From Acephala macrosclerotiorum (lineage: Eukaryota; Ascomycota; Leotiomycetes; Helotiales; Mollisiaceae), in assembly GCA_014904845.1 (NCBI GenBank), contig MU119785.1:6756-19404 (forward strand): a stretch of 12,649 nt of DNA, given 5' to 3'. The position numbers and the translations under genes are program-made. The notes under the pieces were generated by a model that worked only from the letters and a program-made list of their open reading frames with translations, was not told where the DNA came from and made no database searches. Of the stretch, positions 9,778 to 12,649 are shown piece after piece. Numbering within the stretch: position 1 is the stretch's first letter; the number at the start of each line of letters is the position of its first letter.

Positions 9778-9981
9778 TTAAAAAAAAATTAAAAAAATTA
9801 TAATAAATTCAATTATTATAACGATAAAATTTGATAATATTACGATATCGATTTTTAAATTTATATAAAAAATTATTAATAAAACGATAATTAATTTATT
9901 TAATAAAATTATTTTAATAAATATATATTTATTTAAAAAATATAATTTAATATTAATATTTAAATTAAAAAAATATTTCAA
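9778..9981 (-). pseudogene. Open 67-codon frame, probably relict or spurious
   Basis: This frame runs from a TTG at 9981-9979 to a TAA at 9780-9778 without an internal stop. All four CpGs inside it (9822, 9843, 9849, 9885) fall, read on this strand, between a C-ending and a G-starting codon (ATC GTT, ATC GAT, ATC GTA, ATC GTT). The same register on the + strand has at least five stops near these CpGs, so the - strand is favoured. The predicted product is almost wholly I, L, F, N, K and Y with no Gly, Ala, Pro or Thr. It would look like a membrane segment only because T-rich codons encode hydrophobic residues. There is no ATG and no ribosome binding site. I do not believe it is a working gene; it may be a decayed coding piece opposite in direction to its neighbours. 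Confidence 0.3.
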
Positions 9982-10075
9982 AATCGAAAAAAAATAAAAA
10001 TTTATATTTTTATTAATATTAAATAAAAAATTAAAAAAAATTATAACGAATAAATTTAATTATATAATTATAAAT

Positions 10076-10162
10076 AACGAATAATTAAAATAATATTACG
10101 CGAATAAAATCGTAAAAAAAAACGTAATCGATTTTATATAAATCGTTATAAATATACTCGAA
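10076..10162 (+). pseudogene. Short relict coding fragment, about 29 codons
   Basis: In the register starting at 10076, seven of eight CpGs (10078, 10099, 10111, 10123, 10129, 10144, 10159) lie between a C-ending and a G-starting codon: AAC GAA, TAC GCG, ATC GTA, AAC GTA, ATC GAT, ATC GTT, CTC GAA. The eighth (10101) is the middle of the GCG alanine codon. TAA stops lie at 10082, 10091 and 10139. The register differs from 9042-9422, so if both came from one gene an indel separates them. No family recognised. Confidence 0.35.
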
Positions 10163-11097
10163 AAAAATTATAAAAATAAATAAATAATAATAATAATTTT
10201 AATAAATATTAAAAAAACGTTTAATATAATTATTCGAAAATTATAATAAAAGTTTTTATAAAATTAAAATTTTTTAAATAAATTATTAAATAAACAATAA
10301 ATTTTATAATAAATAAAATTATTTTATTTCGTAAAAAAATAAATAAATTTTTTTTTATTATTTTCAATAATAATTTTTTATAAAAATTATTAACGTTATT
10401 AATTATTTTTATTATATTAATAATATTTATTAAAAAATTTGTACGTATAATAATTTACGTAAATAATAATATTATTTTTACGAGAAATAAAAATTTATTA
10501 ATAATAACGAAATAATAAAATAATAAATTAAAAAAAATAATTAAAATATTAAAAAAAAAATCGTATTTATATATTAAATTAATAAAAAATAAATTTATTA
10601 TTTTTAAAAAATAAAAAAAAATAAAAATATTTAATAATAAAAATCGAAAATTAAATATTTTAATATAATATTTAATAAAAAAATAAATTTTAAAATATAT
10701 ATAAAAAATAAATATAATAAAATTATATTTATAATCGAATTATTTAAATATATTATAAAAATAAAATAAAAAATATTAATAATTATTATAAACGTAATAT
10801 TATTATAATTATTATATAATAATAAATTATAATAAAAAAAATAATATTTTAAAAAGTTTTTTAAAAAGTTTAAATATAATATTAAATAAAATAAAAAAAA
10901 TAATATTTTTAATTTATAAAATTATATTAAATTTAATTTTAAATTACGAATTAAAAATATAAAACGTAAAAACGTAATTAAAAAAAATAAAAAAATAAAA
11001 TTAATTAAAAATAAAAAAATTAATTAAATATTATTTTATTAAATATATTTATAAAAAAAATAATATATTAATTAAAAAAATTTAAATAACGTATATA
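10163..11097. other. A-rich tract without recognisable features
   Basis: Strongly A-rich on the + strand (40 A in the 60 bases 10981-11040), with few CpGs and long A runs. No gene, repeat or regulatory element was found. Confidence 0.45.
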
Positions 11098-11229
11098 TAA
11101 TATAAAAAAATAAAAAATATTCGATTATTTTTTTAAAATTATAAAATATTAAATTTTTTATATTTAAAATTTAATTACGTATAACGATATTAATTTAAAT
11201 ACGAATTAATAATACTATTTTATTATAAT
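11098..11229 (+). repeat. 132-bp direct repeat, copy A
   Basis: Matches 11949-12080 at an offset of 851 bases over its whole length, with 126 of 132 identical. The six differences (A versus B) are 11104 A/G, 11123 G/A, 11173 A/G, 11185 C/T, 11186 G/A and 11215 C/T. All are transitions. Homology stops sharply on both sides: outside 11098 and after 11229 the two flanks are unrelated. Confidence 0.9.
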
Positions 11230-11534
11230 CGTTTTTTTTTACGTAATACTCGTTTTAAATATTTATAATTTTTTTTATTTAATTAAAAATATTATATTTG
11301 TATTTTTAAAAAAAAAAAAATTTATAATTAATAATTAATAAAATTTATTTCAATAAAATTTCGTTTAAAATTAATATTTTAATTTTATAAATTATTTTAA
11401 TTAAATTAATATATTTAATTTATAATATTTTTTATTAAATTTAATAATTTTTTTTTATAATATCGATAATAATATAAATATACGATTCGAATATTTATAA
11501 AATAAAAAGTTCGAATATATTTGAACGTAATTTG
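11230..11534. other. A/T sequence between copy A and the tandem repeats
   Basis: No gene is seen. TTCGAATAT occurs twice (near 11486 and 11511). The string TTCGAATATATTTGAA is a 16-bp palindrome apart from one mismatched pair that a single transition would explain. Confidence 0.4.
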
Positions 11535-11579
11535 AAAATTTGAAAAATAATAAATTAAAAATTTAAAAAATAATAAATC
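11535..11579. repeat. 23-bp period tandem repeat, two copies
   Basis: The 22-base strings at 11535-11556 and 11558-11579 (AAAATTT, purine, AAAAATAATAAAT, pyrimidine) match except for G/A at 11542/11565 and T/C at 11556/11579. Both differences are transitions. Confidence 0.6.
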
Positions 11580-11588
11580 GAAAAATAA

Positions 11589-11622
11589 ATTATAAAATCG
11601 AAAAAATTATAAAATCGAATTT
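11589..11622. repeat. 17-bp period tandem repeat, two copies
   Basis: ATTATAAAATCGAA occurs at 11589-11602 and again at 11606-11619, a period of 17 bases. It sits in the repeat-rich interior between the two 132-bp repeats. Confidence 0.55.
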
Positions 11623-11752
11623 AAATTAAAAATAAAAAAAATAAAAAATAAATAATAAAATACGAATTTTATAAAATAATTTTAAAATAGAAATATAATA
11701 ATTAAAATATTAATTTCGTAAAATAATTCAATTAAAAAATCGTAAAATCGTA

Positions 11753-11851
11753 AAATCAAATAAATCGAATAAATCAAATAAATCGAATAAATCGAATAAA
11801 TCGAATAAATCGAATAAATCGAATAAATCGAATAAATCGAATAAATCGAAT
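11753..11851. repeat. 9-bp minisatellite, 11 copies
   Basis: Exactly 11 head-to-tail copies of AAATCGAAT fill 99 bases. Copies 1 (11753-11761) and 3 (11771-11779) read AAATCAAAT, a G-to-A change at the CpG; the other nine are identical. Just upstream, 11741-11757 has a related 8-base pattern (TAAAATCG). A 9-base unit would keep a reading frame if translated, but one register carries TAA in every unit and no start exists, so coding is not supported. The near-perfect uniformity suggests recent slippage expansion. Confidence 0.92.
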
Positions 11852-11948
11852 TAAATTATAATAATATTATTAATTTATTTACGAATTAAATTAAAAATTA
11901 AAAATTACGATAATTTTTCGAATTATTAATCGTTTTTATATAAAATTT

Positions 11949-12080
11949 TAATATGAAAAAATAAAAAATATTCAATTATTTTTTTAAAATTATAAAATAT
12001 TAAATTTTTTATATTTAAAATTTGATTACGTATAATAATATTAATTTAAATACGAATTAATAATATTATTTTATTATAAT
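11949..12080 (+). repeat. 132-bp direct repeat, copy B
   Basis: Second copy of the repeat at 11098-11229, same orientation, starting 97 bases after the 9-bp array. Relative to copy A it keeps G at 11955 and 12024 but has lost C or G at 11974, 12036, 12037 and 12066. Each copy therefore keeps bases that the other has lost, as expected of two copies mutated independently from one G+C-richer ancestor. Confidence 0.9.
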
Positions 12081-12649
12081 AATTAATTAATATTATTAAA
12101 AAAAATTAAATAAATTCGAAATTAAACGAATTATTATTTTTATATATAATTCGAAAATAAATAAAATAATTAAATGAAAATATTAATTTATTATTATTAT
12201 ATTAATCGTTTTAATAAAAAAAAATAAAAAAAATTAATTAAAATATTTATTAATTATTTTTTTTTACGAATTGAATAATTATTTATAAATTAATTAAATA
12301 TATATTATTTTATATAATTTATAATCAAAAAATATTTTTATTTATTAAAATTCGATTTTTTATTTAAAAAACTTTTAATCAAAATAAAATATATAATTAA
12401 ATAAAATTTTTTAAATTAAAAATTAAATAAATTAAAATACGAAATAAAAATATAAAAAAATTAAAATTAAAAAAAAAATATAATTATAAATAAAATTAAA
12501 CGTATTTCAACGTTTATTATTAAATACGAAAAAAATTAATTCGAAAAAAAAAATTCGTTTTAATATATAATATTAAATTTATTAATTAAAATATTATATA
12601 AATAATTAAATAAATTAATTAAAAAAAATTATTTATTTAAAAAAATAAA
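12081..12649. other. A/T tract at the right end without features
   Basis: Low-complexity A/T sequence with scattered CpGs. No reading frame, repeat, RNA or regulatory site is supported. Confidence 0.45.

Larger units (their letters stand above)
11098..12080. mobile_element. Candidate small terminal-repeat element (TRIM-like)
   Basis: Two 132-bp direct repeats bound a 719-bp interior that holds three sets of tandem repeats and no reading frame. The layout resembles a terminal-repeat retrotransposon in miniature, a known non-autonomous LTR-type class. Known LTR ends (TG...CA) would read TA...TA after RIP; the copies do start with TA, but almost anything would here. The five bases outside (ATATA at 11093-11097, AATTA at 12081-12085) do not match, so no target-site duplication is seen. 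No primer-binding site is recognisable. An ordinary local duplication is an equally fair reading. Confidence 0.25.
1..12649. other. RIP-like AT-rich repeat-graveyard tract, C and G mostly in CpG
   Basis: Seen: in bases 1-600 there are 42 G+C, 16 CpG and only 10 non-CpG C or G, and the rest of the window looks the same. CpA/TpG, CpT/ApG and CpC/GpG are strongly depleted on both strands. Stop codons fill all six frames and ATG is rare. Known: RIP in ascomycete fungi changes C to T in duplicated DNA on both strands, with CpA the favoured target, and leaves AT-rich, TpA-rich blocks. Inferred: the window is a heavily mutated repeat block in a filamentous fungus in which CpG was spared or hit last. 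Ordinary AT-rich genomes (Plasmodium, Dictyostelium, yeast mitochondria) do not confine C to CpG. A bisulfite artefact would convert only one strand of a molecule and so would not remove both C and G. Confidence 0.8.

Noticed and set aside
9778..9981. A functional 67-residue membrane protein
   Set aside because: It starts with TTG, has no ribosome binding site, and contains only residues that T-rich codons give. An open run of this length is expected once or a few times by chance in the window. Kept only as a possible relict.
1..12649. A genome with UAA reassigned to an amino acid, making the relict frames real genes
   Set aside because: Starts are lacking, frames shift, G and C are limited to CpG regardless of codon, and the products lack Gly, Ala, Pro and Thr almost entirely. 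Mutational decay explains this better.
1..12649. Bisulfite-converted or otherwise base-converted library
   Set aside because: Conversion changes C on one strand of a molecule, leaving G (or C) intact in the read. Here both C and G outside CpG are missing in the same sequence, and repeat copies differ in both directions.
1..12649. CRISPR array, tRNA or rRNA genes
   Set aside because: No regularly spaced 25-40 bp repeats, no tRNA-like arms and no conserved rRNA blocks could be found on either strand.

Overview
This 12.6 kb window has no intact gene. The sequence is extremely A+T-rich. In the first 600 bases I counted 42 G+C (7.0%), and 32 of those lie in 16 CpG dinucleotides, where about 0.7 CpG would be expected from base composition. 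The same look holds throughout: on both strands almost every C is followed by G, while CpA, CpT, CpC and their complements are nearly gone. This is what exhaustive C-to-T change on both strands leaves when CpG is spared. The best fit is repeat-induced point mutation (RIP) or a RIP-like process in a filamentous ascomycete, so the window is probably an AT-rich isochore, a repeat graveyard or pericentromeric block. The species cannot be named from the sequence.

The main result of a close reading is that protein-coding structure is still faintly visible. In several places the surviving CpGs fall in one codon register, mostly as a C-ending codon followed by a G-starting codon, and in-frame stop codons are depleted in the same register. 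The clearest relict frames are on the + strand at 4676-4975 and 1388-1846. Weaker ones lie at 196-420, 897-1070, 4380-4563, 8190-9422 and 10076-10162. One on the - strand, at 9778-9981, is also the longest uninterrupted frame I know of here (67 codons, TTG start). None has a recognisable domain. I regard them as mutated repeat or transposon coding remnants, not functional genes.

At the right end, two direct copies of a 132-bp repeat (11098-11229 and 11949-12080) differ at six sites. All six are C/T or G/A transitions, with no indel and no transversion. Between them lie tandem repeats of 23-bp, 17-bp and 9-bp period, the last an 11-copy array. The whole may be a small terminal-repeat element. 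A short island at 7311-7376 keeps many non-CpG C and G and may be unique or later sequence.

The other stretches (1-195, 421-896, 1071-1387, 1847-4379, 4976-7310, 7377-8189, 10163-11097, 11230-11534, 12081-12649) show only A/T low-complexity sequence with scattered CpG. I see no rRNA, tRNA, CRISPR, promoter, terminator, ribosome binding site or origin that can be supported.
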